NCBI RefSeq assembly: GCF_023715685.1
Contig: NZ_JAMBOQ010000002.1
Coordinates: forward strand, 992,001-1,056,000
Length of the DNA: 64,000 nt
Direction of reading: 5' to 3'
Source of the DNA: Priestia aryabhattai
Lineage (GTDB): Bacteria > Bacillota > Bacilli > Bacillales > Bacillaceae_H
Within the stretch, counting starts at the first letter, position 1, and every line of letters starts with the position of its first letter. Shown here piece after piece: positions 51,938 to 60,642 of this stretch. Below the pieces are notes generated by a model. The model had not been told where the DNA came from. It was given only the letters and a program-made list of their open reading frames with translations, and did no database searches. Made by a program: the position numbers and the translations under genes.

Positions 51938-52396
51938 TTATTTTGCAAATACATGATGTCCAATTTTAATTGTTTCTTGTTTTCCGCGAAGCCACTGATC
52001 TCCCGTTTTATCAGGGTTAAAGAAGAATAATGAACCTTTTCCTTGACCTTGGAAGTTAATTGCTTCTTCTACAGCTTTTTTTGAACCTTTGTCTGCAGGT
52101 TTATTAATTTGACCGTTGCTGACTGGGCTGTACTGACCTTTTTGATAAATAACGCCTTTTACAGTGTCTGGGAATTTGCTGCTGTCGACTCTATTTAATA
52201 CAACTGTCGCCACGGCTACTTTGCCTGCGTACGACTCTCCTTTGGCTTCAGCTGATACAAGACGAGCTAATAATTCTTTATCATTTTTATTTACTTGAAT
52301 GTGCTGTTCATGAGCGGGCGCTGCAGCAACTGCTGAGTAACCTGCACCAAAACTTGGGATAAGCATTGCTATAGCAATCACTAGTTTCTTCATCAT
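51938..52396 (-). CDS. SleB/CwlJ-type cell wall hydrolase
   Basis: A 152-residue secreted protein. The signal peptide MKKLVIAIAMLIPSFGAGYS precedes a cleavage region VAAAPA. The mature part is a Hydrolase_2 (SleB-like lytic) domain: ELLARLVSAEAKGESYAGKV holds the catalytic Glu, VAVATVVLNRVDSSKFPDTV and QYSPVSNGQINKPADKGS follow, ending RGKQETIKIGHHVFA. It lacks the N-terminal peptidoglycan-binding domain of SleB. Likely role: peptidoglycan cleavage during growth, sporulation or germination. Single-gene unit. Confidence 0.88.
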   Translation of the reverse strand: MMKKLVIAIAMLIPSFGAGYSAVAAAPAHEQHIQVNKNDKELLARLVSAEAKGESYAGKVAVATVVLNRVDSSKFPDTVKGVIYQKGQYSPVSNGQINKPADKGSKKAVEEAINFQGQGKGSLFFFNPDKTGDQWLRGKQETIKIGHHVFAK

Positions 52397-52605
52397 AAAA
52401 ATAAAAGCCTCCCTGCTATTTCTTGACGTGGTTCATATGCTAGCAGAAATATAAGAGGCTTTCATTACGAAAAATTATCCAATTACAAAAGAAATTGGAT
52501 GTTATTATCTTCTTTAAAGGATCTTTAACTTATAAAACTGCACCTTTTATGATTAAGTATTAGTTGCATTTACTTCCTTAGTAGTTTATGATGTAAAAAT
52601 ATAAA

Positions 52606-52620
52606 TAGTAATGATTACGA
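52606..52620. promoter_or_regulatory. Zur box before the S14 pseudogene
   Basis: TAGTAATGATTACGA matches the Bacillus Zur consensus TCGTAATNATTACGA at 14 of 15 positions (C replaced by A). Confidence 0.75.
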
Positions 52621-52654
52621 TTTATATGAAATTCTTAAGAAAGGATTGATTATT

Positions 52655-52922
52655 TTGCTAAAAAATCAAAAATAGCGAAAGAAAAGAACGACAAGCGCTT
52701 GTCGAAAAATATGCTGAGTTAAGAAAACAGGTAAAGGAACAGGGAAATTATGATGAACTACGAAAACTCCCAAGAGATTCTTCTCCTACTCGCTTGCATA
52801 ATCGCTGTGAAGTAACGGGAAGGCCTCGCGGATATTTACGTAAATTTAAACTTTCTAGAATTACTTTTAGAGAGTTAGCTCATAAGGGACAGCTTCCTGG
52901 AGTGAAAAAGTCAAGCTGGTAA
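52655..52922 (+). pseudogene. rpsN: Zinc-independent ribosomal protein S14 paralog, frameshifted twice
   Basis: The body encodes [20 protein letters not shown] then [20 protein letters not shown] and [11 protein letters not shown], the C-minus S14 paralog (YhzA/RpsN2, 89 residues) that replaces zinc-binding S14 when zinc is scarce. The gene is 268 bases instead of 270: one base is missing at the start (TTGCTAAA where TTGGCTAAA is expected) and one A is missing before GAACGACAAG. Both shift the frame, so no full protein can be read. Regulation by the Zur box just upstream fits. A two-base sequencing error is a possible alternative. Confidence 0.8.
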
Positions 52923-52981
52923 ATTTCTAATCAAGTAAAAGCCTCTCTCTTTGCTAAAAAAGAATTAACACGCTTTTTAAA

Positions 52982-52996
52982 TCGTAATCATTACTT
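52982..52996. promoter_or_regulatory. Zur box before the ferredoxin gene
   Basis: TCGTAATCATTACTT matches the Zur consensus at 13 of 15 positions; it lies 20 bases before the GTG start. Confidence 0.65.
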
Positions 52997-53015
52997 TTTA
53001 ATAGGAGGAATCAAA

Positions 53016-53408
53016 GTGGCTACATGGAACTTAGATAAAACGAACCATCACGTTCTCATTTGCAATGGAAGCAGCTGCAATCGAGTTGGAGCCGAAGAAG
53101 TTACACAAGCGATTCGAACTGAGATAGCTAATCAAGGGATGGACGAATACATACACACCACTCGCACTCGATGTAATGGAAGATGCCATGATAAATGCGT
53201 CGTAATTTCCTATCCAGACGGTATTTGGTATAAAGATATGAAACCTCATGATGCACGAGAGCTTATTAACTCTTTAAAGACAAGTCAACCTTTTGCCGAA
53301 AAAATAAGCCATACTTTTTGCGGAGAAGGTTTCCAACGAACAGAAGGTACTGTGAAAGGTATTTCAAAAGAAAAAGAAACAGTCATAAAAGTATCTAAAA
53401 AACTTTAA
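53016..53408 (+). CDS. Thioredoxin-like [2Fe-2S] ferredoxin
   Basis: A 130-residue protein of the thioredoxin-like ferredoxin group. The cluster Cys are in VLICNGSSCNRVG (about residues 15-25) and in RTRCNGRCHDKCVVISYPDG (near 55-70). Relatives include CbiW-type ferredoxins and NuoE-like domains. The start is GTG with AGGAGGA six bases ahead. A Zur box overlaps its promoter region, so it should be induced in zinc limitation, together with the S14 unit upstream. The electron partner is unknown. Confidence 0.82.
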   Translation: MATWNLDKTNHHVLICNGSSCNRVGAEEVTQAIRTEIANQGMDEYIHTTRTRCNGRCHDKCVVISYPDGIWYKDMKPHDARELINSLKTSQPFAEKISHTFCGEGFQRTEGTVKGISKEKETVIKVSKKL

Positions 53409-53517
53409 TTTACAACAGTGAGAACATGGTACTTATAAAGTTAACCAACTAACAGAGAAACATCATTAAAAATGTATGGTTGTTCTCTCTAATGCACCTA
53501 TTACTTAATCTAAACAA

Positions 53518-53552
53518 CAAAAGCCGACCTTAGAAAACTGGTCGGCTTTTGT
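53518..53552 (-). terminator. Terminator of the BacA-like cluster
   Basis: AAAAGCCGACC and GGTCGGCTTTT form an 11-bp stem after the last gene of the cluster. Confidence 0.85.
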
Positions 53553-53573
53553 CATCTCTGAATCTTAAAGAAA

Positions 53574-54875
53574 TTATATTGTTTCTATTTGAAATATAAA
53601 ATCTGAACTGTATATTTCCTTAACTACTGACGAAAGAATATCAATTCCTTTCTTTAACTCCTCATCTGTAGCAGTAAGACTTATGCGAATACACTCCTGA
53701 TTGTGAGAAGAAGATTGACTACCGTGAAAGAATGACCCTCCTGGTACTACAATCAAGTTTTCCGCTTTTAATTTATTGTATAGATCGTTATCACTGAAAG
53801 GCAAACCTTCTAACCAAAGCCAACCAAATAACGAACCTTCTGCTTTGTGCAAATACCAAGGAATATCATCCGGCATACGTGTAGTTAAAAGATTTTTTAA
53901 ACAGTCATGTTTCTGTTTATAATGAGCTCTTATATAGTTAGTTGAAATTCCAGCTAACTTCCCGCTCTTCAAGGTGTTAACCACCATCCGTTGACCTAGC
54001 CTAGAAGAGTGAATCAAAATATTTGATTGAAATGCTTCCATTACTTTTATAAATTCACTTTTTCCTATAGCAATCCCTATTCTCTCTCCAGGCAAACCGG
54101 CTTTAGAAAGACTCATGCAGTGAATGATGTTGTCATGTATAATTGGATTCATTTCAACAAAATTGATAGCCGGAAACGGCGGTGCGTACGCTGAGTCAAT
54201 TAGCAATGGAATGTTATAGTCCTTGCATACTTGGGATATAAACTGTACGGCTTTTTCTGAAAGAATGTTACCGCTTGGATTATTAGGTCTTGATAATACG
54301 ACAGCTCCGATATCTGGATCCTGAGCTATTTTATCTTTAAATGCCTGTTCGTTAAATTCATAACGAAACGTATGATTATCAAGCTTTGAGACGATAGGCG
54401 GAATTCCTTCTATTATACCTTCCTCTAGCCCCACTCCACTATACCCAGCGTAATCTGGCAGCATAGGTATTAATGCTTTTTTTACTCTTCCTTCTTTACT
54501 TGTACCGCAAAATGAATTTAGAGCTAAAAAAAAGAGATTTTGACTTCCTGAAGTTATCAAGACTTGTTCTCTGTCCAGTTTAATATGATAATTCGTAGAA
54601 AAGTATTCTCTTATGCAATCAATTAATTCATGCGTACCGTAACTAGAACCATATTGGCTAATCAAATTCTTTAATTGTTTGTCGTTTACAATATCTCTTA
54701 AAGCTTCTTCCCACATTTCATAAACCTGAGGGAGTATTGCAGGGTTGCCAGCACTTAAATTCACATATTGATTGAGATCAGAATTGAGCACTTCTTGGAT
54801 GTCATGCATAATGGCGCGAACGCCTACTTTATTAGTCATTTTGTTTCCTATTTTACTTAAATGTAAAGTAGTCAT
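53574..54875 (-). CDS. AvtA/VioD-like PLP aminotransferase
   Basis: A 433-residue fold type I aminotransferase. NLSAGNPAILPQVYEMWEEA is the opening of valine-pyruvate transaminases (AvtA) and their biosynthetic relatives. GAVVLSRPNNPSGNILSE, LIDSAYAPPFPAI and the PLP-binding Lys in CMSLSKAGLPGERIGIAIG complete the site; the C-terminal carboxylate Arg is in ECIRISLTA. It is the last gene of the five-gene operon, 15 bases after DUF6421. By position it should transaminate the keto acid made from prephenate. It is not close to BacF of bacilysin. Confidence 0.85.
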   Translation of the reverse strand: MTTLHLSKIGNKMTNKVGVRAIMHDIQEVLNSDLNQYVNLSAGNPAILPQVYEMWEEALRDIVNDKQLKNLISQYGSSYGTHELIDCIREYFSTNYHIKLDREQVLITSGSQNLFFLALNSFCGTSKEGRVKKALIPMLPDYAGYSGVGLEEGIIEGIPPIVSKLDNHTFRYEFNEQAFKDKIAQDPDIGAVVLSRPNNPSGNILSEKAVQFISQVCKDYNIPLLIDSAYAPPFPAINFVEMNPIIHDNIIHCMSLSKAGLPGERIGIAIGKSEFIKVMEAFQSNILIHSSRLGQRMVVNTLKSGKLAGISTNYIRAHYKQKHDCLKNLLTTRMPDDIPWYLHKAEGSLFGWLWLEGLPFSDNDLYNKLKAENLIVVPGGSFFHGSQSSSHNQECIRISLTATDEELKKGIDILSSVVKEIYSSDFIFQIETI

Positions 54876-54890
54876 TATTGCACCTTCTCC

Positions 54891-56126
54891 TTAGAGGTTA
54901 TGGTCATCGAATAGTAAGTATGGAACTTCAATCTTTTTATTTTGCTGATTAATAAAGTAATTGTCCGGGATAATAAATTTATCACCGTTCTCACTAGGTA
55001 ATAAGTATTTTCGAACATAATGTTCAGCTTCTTCTTTATAGTCAAGGTCACTTTGAATCGTTTCAAGTTCCTCAATTTCTTTTACTAAAAAATCTAGTTC
55101 TTTCAAACACATGTCTAAATCTAGATAAGCATGTTCCCTTTTTCGGGATATTGAACGCCCATTTGCAACCAGCCAGCTAAAAAGAAAAAATCCTGTTCCG
55201 GAATCAAAGTTTCGAGGTGCATTATGCTGACTAGGGTATCTTAAAAGTCGTTCAAAGAGAACAAATTCCGTTATCTCTTCCCAAAAAGGATATTTTCTTT
55301 TATGAAGAGTCAGCACCGTCTGGCAATCTACTTTAACTTCTTCTAGTATGCCTGCAAAAAAATTCATTTTAGCCTGTATATGTTGGTTAAAAGGTTTATT
55401 TCCGCAGTGATGATAATAATCATGTAGATATCCCCAGATTACTCTTGCTTGATAAGTGTCTTCTCTATTCATAGTATGAGATTTAAAGTTAAAATCAGGA
55501 AAGATAGAATAGGCTCTTTTTAATGTATCATCGTTGTATATGCTGCAAAATTTATTAAAGAAAAATATCGCAAAGTTTTGACTTGTTACTTTTTCTTTTG
55601 TTTTTACATTCTCAGGGAAAAATACAATACACTTCCCTTCCATAAACCCTTGAGTTCCAGCTAACAACTTTAAAGATTCACATCCATTTTTAGGGTGAGG
55701 AAGATCTGCTTCAATTGATTTCATGATTTCAGGTTCATCGCGAACGGCGATAAAAGCCTCTAAATAAAACCCTCTTTTTGTAGGGCCATTAGGCGTTACA
55801 ATCGGTCCTAAAAAGAACGTCGCTTCCCCGTTTGCAGGTGGACTATAAGTGATTAATGTTTGATCAAAGTAAGGAACCTGATCGAGTCCTCTTTCAATCC
55901 AATTACATACGTCATTTTTTAATGCATTCCACACTTCAGGTAAGTTTAAAGAGTTATATACCGTTTCAGTTTCAGCAACTACTTTTAATAAGAGTTCTCT
56001 AGCTTTTTCATAATTTCTTTTGACTTCTCCATTTGGCCCCTGATATTTTCTTATCTGATTTAGAGCGGGTACTATTTTATCGTTCAATAACTCCACTAAA
56101 CTTTGGGTATGATTTTTTGTTAACAT
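54891..56126 (-). CDS. DUF6421-family protein of unknown function
   Basis: A 411-residue soluble protein. I place it in DUF6421 from memory of its sequence type. Striking features are VIWGYLHDYYHHCGNKPFNQ near residue 240, followed by EEVKVDCQTVLTLH and EFVLFERLLRYP. Clustered His, Glu and Asp on successive helices could form a metal site, so an oxidoreductase or hydrolase role is possible (inference). ATG 56126 is preferred since GGAGG lies nine bases ahead. It is tightly packed between the exporter and aminotransferase genes, so it probably works in the same pathway. Confidence 0.65.
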   Translation of the reverse strand: MLTKNHTQSLVELLNDKIVPALNQIRKYQGPNGEVKRNYEKARELLLKVVAETETVYNSLNLPEVWNALKNDVCNWIERGLDQVPYFDQTLITYSPPANGEATFFLGPIVTPNGPTKRGFYLEAFIAVRDEPEIMKSIEADLPHPKNGCESLKLLAGTQGFMEGKCIVFFPENVKTKEKVTSQNFAIFFFNKFCSIYNDDTLKRAYSIFPDFNFKSHTMNREDTYQARVIWGYLHDYYHHCGNKPFNQHIQAKMNFFAGILEEVKVDCQTVLTLHKRKYPFWEEITEFVLFERLLRYPSQHNAPRNFDSGTGFFLFSWLVANGRSISRKREHAYLDLDMCLKELDFLVKEIEELETIQSDLDYKEEAEHYVRKYLLPSENGDKFIIPDNYFINQQNKKIEVPYLLFDDHNL

Positions 56127-56153
56127 GATTAACAACCTCCTTTTTTAGAACAG

Positions 56154-57092
56154 CTATTTAGCAGAAATATTTTTAGATGATTTAAGAGTAGAGTTATTTG
56201 TGTTTTTCTCTATTTGCTTTTTCAAGTTAATAAATATAACCCCTGCTATTACAAACGCTGTACCTATATAGACCTGTTTGTTTAATGTTTCACCTAAAAA
56301 GACAAACCCTACATACAAGGCGATAACCGGTGAAATAAATAAATGCGCCGTTGCTTTTGATATATGCCATTTTTTTAATAAATAAATATTAATAGAAAAC
56401 CCCAAGACCGACCCTATAATGGCCAAATATAATAATGATATAAGACTAATCCCAGAGAAAGTGCGGTTTCCATTCTCTACAAATAAACTAACAATCAGTA
56501 AACAGGCTCCTCCACTTAGCATCGAAAATGAATTAAAGGTCATAATAGGCAAAGATTTGATGCGAGATTGTACTTGAACAGTTATAAAAGCAGAACCTAG
56601 CATAGCCATTAAAATGACAATCATTGCTACTATTTGAATCACATTTCCCTGTATAAACAGCTGATTTCCAAATACAACGCTCATACCAATTAAGCACATG
56701 ACGACCCCTATCTTTTGTCCTTTTGTAGCTGGTGTTCCTTTAAACAATCGATTAAATAAAAGGGCAAACACTGAAATGCTGGCAGCTAAAACAGAAACAA
56801 GTCCGCTTGGCAAATAAACAGAGGCCCAATAAACAGAACCAAACGGTAGAGCAAAATAAAAAAGTCCGTTTAATGCTGAAATGATTACTACTTCTTTTGA
56901 AACGGCCATTTTTTTTGTGAATAAGAGATAGAGGGCGATTAATAAACTAGCAATTAAAAACCTCATACCTGCTGACCATAAAGGCAAGCTATCTTTTAAT
57001 CCAGTCTTTTGAAAAGCCCATGTCGTCCCCCCGATGACGGCTAATAGACAAAACAAAAGATGTACATGAATACGGGTTAATTTAGAAATCAT
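56154..57092 (-). CDS. EamA/DMT-family exporter
   Basis: A 312-residue membrane protein with ten helices in two EamA repeats. The first repeat has AVIGGTTWAFQKTGL and YWASVYLPSGLVSVLAASIS; the second has YLAIIGSVLGFSINIYLLKK and HLFISPVIALYVGFVFLGET. DMT proteins of this kind export amino acids and related metabolites. Its place between the prephenate decarboxylase-like and DUF6421 genes suggests it exports the pathway product and gives self-protection. The tail is a basic cytoplasmic end. Confidence 0.88.
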   Translation of the reverse strand: MISKLTRIHVHLLFCLLAVIGGTTWAFQKTGLKDSLPLWSAGMRFLIASLLIALYLLFTKKMAVSKEVVIISALNGLFYFALPFGSVYWASVYLPSGLVSVLAASISVFALLFNRLFKGTPATKGQKIGVVMCLIGMSVVFGNQLFIQGNVIQIVAMIVILMAMLGSAFITVQVQSRIKSLPIMTFNSFSMLSGGACLLIVSLFVENGNRTFSGISLISLLYLAIIGSVLGFSINIYLLKKWHISKATAHLFISPVIALYVGFVFLGETLNKQVYIGTAFVIAGVIFINLKKQIEKNTNNSTLKSSKNISAK

Positions 57093-57124
57093 TGTTTCAC
57101 CTTATTTCTTTTAAAAAGTTGAGC

Positions 57125-57685
57125 CTATTTTCTTCCGTGGAGCGTAAAACACATCGGCACTTCTCCAAAATCTTTTACAACTGTTAAGCCCTGCTCGTTA
57201 GCAGCTTTACTTGTTGTAATACAAGCGTCTACCTTTCCTTCTAAGCAGTCAATTGCCGCTTGAGCATTACTATTTACTAACTGAACATTGGTACTGATGG
57301 AATGAGCTAAATCAACAGGGGCAGGATGTGAAGCAATTAATAGATTATTGTTTGCTATCACCTCTTCTTTAGAGGCAAGTACCATGTTATACGTTGGCAT
57401 AATAAAGCTATCTACTAGCTCTAGACTAGTTAAATTTTTGAACACAATATCATGTAAGTAAGGATATACCGCACAGCCTAAAAGAGCAGAACTTTCCGTT
57501 CCTTTTACATGAACTAAAGCTTCTTCCAACGTTTGATGTAAAAATACCTGACCTTGTATGCCTTGGTGTTCGAACCACAGATAGCCTGCTTTTTCACAAT
57601 TTGTTCCTTTAGGACCCAAGGTATGGATAATGCTAATCTTTTGAAGCTGCTTATTTTTTTTACTAGATGACTCTGCAACTATCAT
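57125..57685 (-). CDS. BacA-type prephenate decarboxylase
   Basis: A 186-residue protein like BacA of the bacilysin pathway (about 204 residues). IIHTLGPKGTNCEKAGYLWF is the family's counterpart of the prephenate dehydratase motif, with Asn-Cys in place of the usual Phe-Thr. LLGCAVYPYLHDIVFKNL and SHPAPVDLAHSIS follow. BacA-type enzymes decarboxylate prephenate without aromatising it, giving dihydro-hydroxyphenylpyruvate. No ACT domain is present, so it is not a normal feedback-controlled dehydratase. It is the second gene, 15 bases after the ligase. Confidence 0.85.
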   Translation of the reverse strand: MIVAESSSKKNKQLQKISIIHTLGPKGTNCEKAGYLWFEHQGIQGQVFLHQTLEEALVHVKGTESSALLGCAVYPYLHDIVFKNLTSLELVDSFIMPTYNMVLASKEEVIANNNLLIASHPAPVDLAHSISTNVQLVNSNAQAAIDCLEGKVDACITTSKAANEQGLTVVKDFGEVPMCFTLHGRK

Positions 57686-57700
57686 GTCCTTTGATACCCC

Positions 57701-58963
57701 CTATGCGTTGACTTTATTTTTATACACGATTTTCACCTTGTCATCTAAATAGCTGTAATACTGTTCACATTCGGAATAAGAGTCATGAGTGGTCAAAATA
57801 AATCCAGGGTAACCTGAAAAGTGCGGATACGGTAAAATGTCTGTACCTTTAGCTATGAATTGAATAATCCTTTTTACTTCAGTATCTCTACGAACGTCTT
57901 CTAAGCCTTGAATTTCTTTAAAAATTCCATGGCCTTGCACAGGAATAATATAGTTGCCCACCACTTTCTTTTGTTTTCTTTCATTTTTTAATGCAGGAGG
58001 TTTTAATCCTAATACATAGTAAAAAACTAGCTCCATATAGTTAATGCCTGTACTTTCTTTTACAATATAATGAGAAATACCAGATCCTCCAATGCGCGCT
58101 CCTATTTCAATTACATAAGGTTTTCCTGTTGGATCTAAGCGTAATTCAATGTGAGCAGGTCCATTCTCAATCCCTAAAGCGTTTGCCGCTCTAGCTGCTT
58201 CTTGTGCAATAGATTTCCAAACATTTTCTTCTAGCTGAGCTGGAGCTATATAAACACCTTCTTCAAAGAAAGGTCCTTTGGAATTTCCTTTGTAACCTAT
58301 AGAGAGTACATAAACCTCTCCTTCTACAGAAAACGTCTCAATAGCAAACTCTGGTCCGTCTATAAATTGCTCAATTACCATTCCCGTTTTATTTTTTGTG
58401 AATTTACTTAGGTCTTCTTCATTTACGCGCCTCACTTTTTCTATGCTGTCGATAAGTTCCTTTTTGTTATTCGCTCTTGTTACTCCTTGACTGGAAAATC
58501 CATTAGAAGGTTTTACCACCACAGGATAGGAAAATAAAAGATTCTTTAATTCATCCTCATTTTCAACCTCTTTAAAATAAGGAGTATTAAGATCATTATC
58601 TTTTAAAATCTTCCTCATCTTCTGTTTGTTACGACAGTTACTAATCACAAACGGTGATAAGCCGGGTAAGCTTAATTCTTCTATCAGCTGAGCTACAAAC
58701 TCTAACGCCGGCTCATATAATGTCATAATGCCGTCAAAAGGATTTTTGTTATGCTCTGCTTTAATAATTTCAAGAGCTTTGTCTGGAGTGTGAAATAGAT
58801 CAATGGGTATAAAATTTTGTACGTTTTTAAGATGCTTAGGTTTTACTTCCTCTTGGTTATAAAAAAACGTTACTTTAATTCCGAGAGCTTCCGCTTCTTC
58901 AAAGATAAACGGTAAATATGTATTTTGTAACACAACTGCGAGGTGCTTATTTTTTAACGTCAT
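57701..58963 (-). CDS. ATP-grasp ligase (BacD-like amino acid ligase)
   Basis: A 420-residue ATP-grasp enzyme of the carboxylate-amine ligase type. A Rossmann-like N domain comes first. The ATP region includes NDLNTPYFKEVENEDEL, YPVVVKPSNGFSSQGVTRAN and GMVIEQFIDGPEFAIETFSV. The metal-binding end is YVIEIGARIGGSGISHYIV. BacD ligates L-alanine and anticapsin in bacilysin; homologs join two amino acids or an amino acid to another carboxylate. It is the first gene of the operon, with a good promoter upstream. Substrates are inferred. Confidence 0.88.
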   Translation of the reverse strand: MTLKNKHLAVVLQNTYLPFIFEEAEALGIKVTFFYNQEEVKPKHLKNVQNFIPIDLFHTPDKALEIIKAEHNKNPFDGIMTLYEPALEFVAQLIEELSLPGLSPFVISNCRNKQKMRKILKDNDLNTPYFKEVENEDELKNLLFSYPVVVKPSNGFSSQGVTRANNKKELIDSIEKVRRVNEEDLSKFTKNKTGMVIEQFIDGPEFAIETFSVEGEVYVLSIGYKGNSKGPFFEEGVYIAPAQLEENVWKSIAQEAARAANALGIENGPAHIELRLDPTGKPYVIEIGARIGGSGISHYIVKESTGINYMELVFYYVLGLKPPALKNERKQKKVVGNYIIPVQGHGIFKEIQGLEDVRRDTEVKRIIQFIAKGTDILPYPHFSGYPGFILTTHDSYSECEQYYSYLDDKVKIVYKNKVNA

Positions 58964-59010
58964 TTAATTCCCCCCTACTTTTAAACAGCCTTTCACTGTT
59001 CGATTACTAA

Positions 59011-59040
59011 ATTCTAATGACAGCTTCATATATTTGTCAA
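59011..59040 (-). promoter_or_regulatory. SigA-type promoter of the BacA-like operon
   Basis: Minus strand: TTGACA, 18 bases, TAGAAT, about 50 bases before the ligase start. Confidence 0.75.
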
Positions 59041-59216
59041 TTTAATTTTATATAACATTAGGAATATATAGAATATTTAATATATTAGTAAAGGGTAGCG
59101 AAACAAATGGTTTATAGGATTGGTACTAAGGCGAAATTAAGAGCGGAAATTTTGCTATTTGATTATAAGGATATTGTTAGAAAAAATTTAATGAGAATCT
59201 TTGTAAAAAAAGAAAA

Positions 59217-59246
59217 AGAAGTGAACTATAGATTCACTTCTTTTTT
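59217..59246 (-). terminator. Terminator after the MFS gene
   Basis: AGAAGTGAA and TTCACTTCT around seven bases, T-rich on the minus strand. It separates the MFS gene from the BacA-like operon. Confidence 0.85.
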
Positions 59247-59256
59247 GACGTAACAT

Positions 59257-60462
59257 TTATTTCATAGCCTGTACATGGTTATTAGACTTTTGTTTTGCCT
59301 CTCGCTGAACGAAAAAAACAATGCAAAGCGCCAGTAAATACAAACACGCAAAAGCTGTTATGTACCAAAGTGCTGAGGTAATTCCGCTTGCGTCCATAGT
59401 AAAGCCAATAAGTGCAGGAAAAATAGCGCCGCCAAGCCCTGAAAAGCCAGTAATTAAACTGGTTACAATACGAGCAGATCCAGTAAACGTATGGTTAGCA
59501 TATACCATCGTAATGGAATAAATACCTGACATTGCAAGCCCTAAAAAACCTAGTAAAATATAGCCTGCTAAAGCTTCTTTTAACACGATAAACAGCACTA
59601 AACTCACAATTGTTCCTCCGATGCTGCTAAAAAGATAGCGTTCGTATGTAACGATTCGAATAATCCATCCAGTGGCCACTCGTCCTATTAGCATAGCAAC
59701 CCAAAAAACGCTTATGCTCAAAGTAGCCTGTGATGGAATTACGTCTAGATACGTGATAAAAATAGACGAAAGAAAATTATTCATACTGCTTTCTACTCCG
59801 GCGTACATAAAAATCATCACACTAAAAAGAGCAAGTATTTTCCACCTTTGACTTTTAGAAAGCACAGGCGCAGGTTCTGAGCTGGCATCTGAAGCATCGC
59901 TTTCTAAAGTTGAAACAGTCTCTTTTTTAAAAGGAATCATTTTACATGCCACAACCATTATTAAAGCCAGTACACTTGTTATAAAAAATGAAAACCTCCA
60001 GCTGTTCTGTGAAATCAATAAGCTAGCTACTAACGGCATCAACAGCGCGCCTAAGCCAAACGATACTTCTAAATAGCTCATAACAATAGCTCTTCTACCG
60101 ATAAATACTTCCATCATTAAAGTAGCTACAACTACTTCCAATGCTGCTACACCAATACCATTTAAAAAATTGAATACAATAATCCATTGAAATGGAGGCA
60201 GCAAAAGCATACCTATTTGTGATAGCGCTATCATTAATGCGGCGATTGTAAGTAACTGCATTTCGCTGAAGCGTCCTAATAGAAAAGAAGAAAGCGGAAC
60301 TCCTATTAAAAACCCTAAAGATCCTAATAATACAAGCTGTCCGCCAACTGTATAGGACACATGATAATGTGTTAATAATTGCGGTAAGACAGACCCTACT
60401 GCTGTAATGACTAATCCACCTAACAAATAAAGCGCATATGAAGCTAGCGCAAACTTTTTCAT
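59257..60462 (-). CDS. MFS transporter
   Basis: A 401-residue major facilitator with 12 helices and a central cytoplasmic loop (residues about 185-205, acidic and Ser-rich). Helix 1 reads YALYLLGGLVITAVGSVLPQ; LPPFQWIIVFNFLNGIGVAA and YLEVSFGLGALLMPLVASLL in the first half resemble the FucP/GlcP sugar-symporter group. Sugar import or metabolite export are both possible. A terminator after it means it is not part of the BacA-like operon downstream. ATG follows GGGAGTGGAGAG. Confidence 0.85.
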   Translation of the reverse strand: MKKFALASYALYLLGGLVITAVGSVLPQLLTHYHVSYTVGGQLVLLGSLGFLIGVPLSSFLLGRFSEMQLLTIAALMIALSQIGMLLLPPFQWIIVFNFLNGIGVAALEVVVATLMMEVFIGRRAIVMSYLEVSFGLGALLMPLVASLLISQNSWRFSFFITSVLALIMVVACKMIPFKKETVSTLESDASDASSEPAPVLSKSQRWKILALFSVMIFMYAGVESSMNNFLSSIFITYLDVIPSQATLSISVFWVAMLIGRVATGWIIRIVTYERYLFSSIGGTIVSLVLFIVLKEALAGYILLGFLGLAMSGIYSITMVYANHTFTGSARIVTSLITGFSGLGGAIFPALIGFTMDASGITSALWYITAFACLYLLALCIVFFVQREAKQKSNNHVQAMK

Positions 60463-60595
60463 CTCTCCACTCCCTTAAATAATCATCTAAAGCTTTCTTT
60501 CTGTACTTAATTATAAAGCTTTTTCTTTAATTGTTAACTGAAATTCTAGAAAAAGTCCCTTCTTCATACTCTACTTAATTTCCAGTCATTTATAA

Positions 60596-60640
60596 GATAA
60601 AAAAGAAGAAGACGTATGTCTCCTTCTTTTTTATCTTTCA
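60596..60640 (-). terminator. Terminator of the alcohol dehydrogenase gene
   Basis: GATAAAAAAGAAGGAGAC pairs with GTCTTCTTCTTTTTTATC (one wobble); T-rich. Confidence 0.8.
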
Positions 60641-60642
60641 CT

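Noticed and set aside
53574..58963. Calling the cluster bacilysin
   Set aside because: BacB, BacC, BacF and BacG are absent and the aminotransferase belongs to another class.
59107..59253. A 48-codon plus-strand frame beginning MVYRIGTKAKLRAE
   Set aside because: The ribosome binding site is weak and the frame runs through the MFS terminator hairpin.
59257..60462. Including the MFS gene in the BacA-like operon
   Set aside because: A strong terminator and a separate promoter lie between them.
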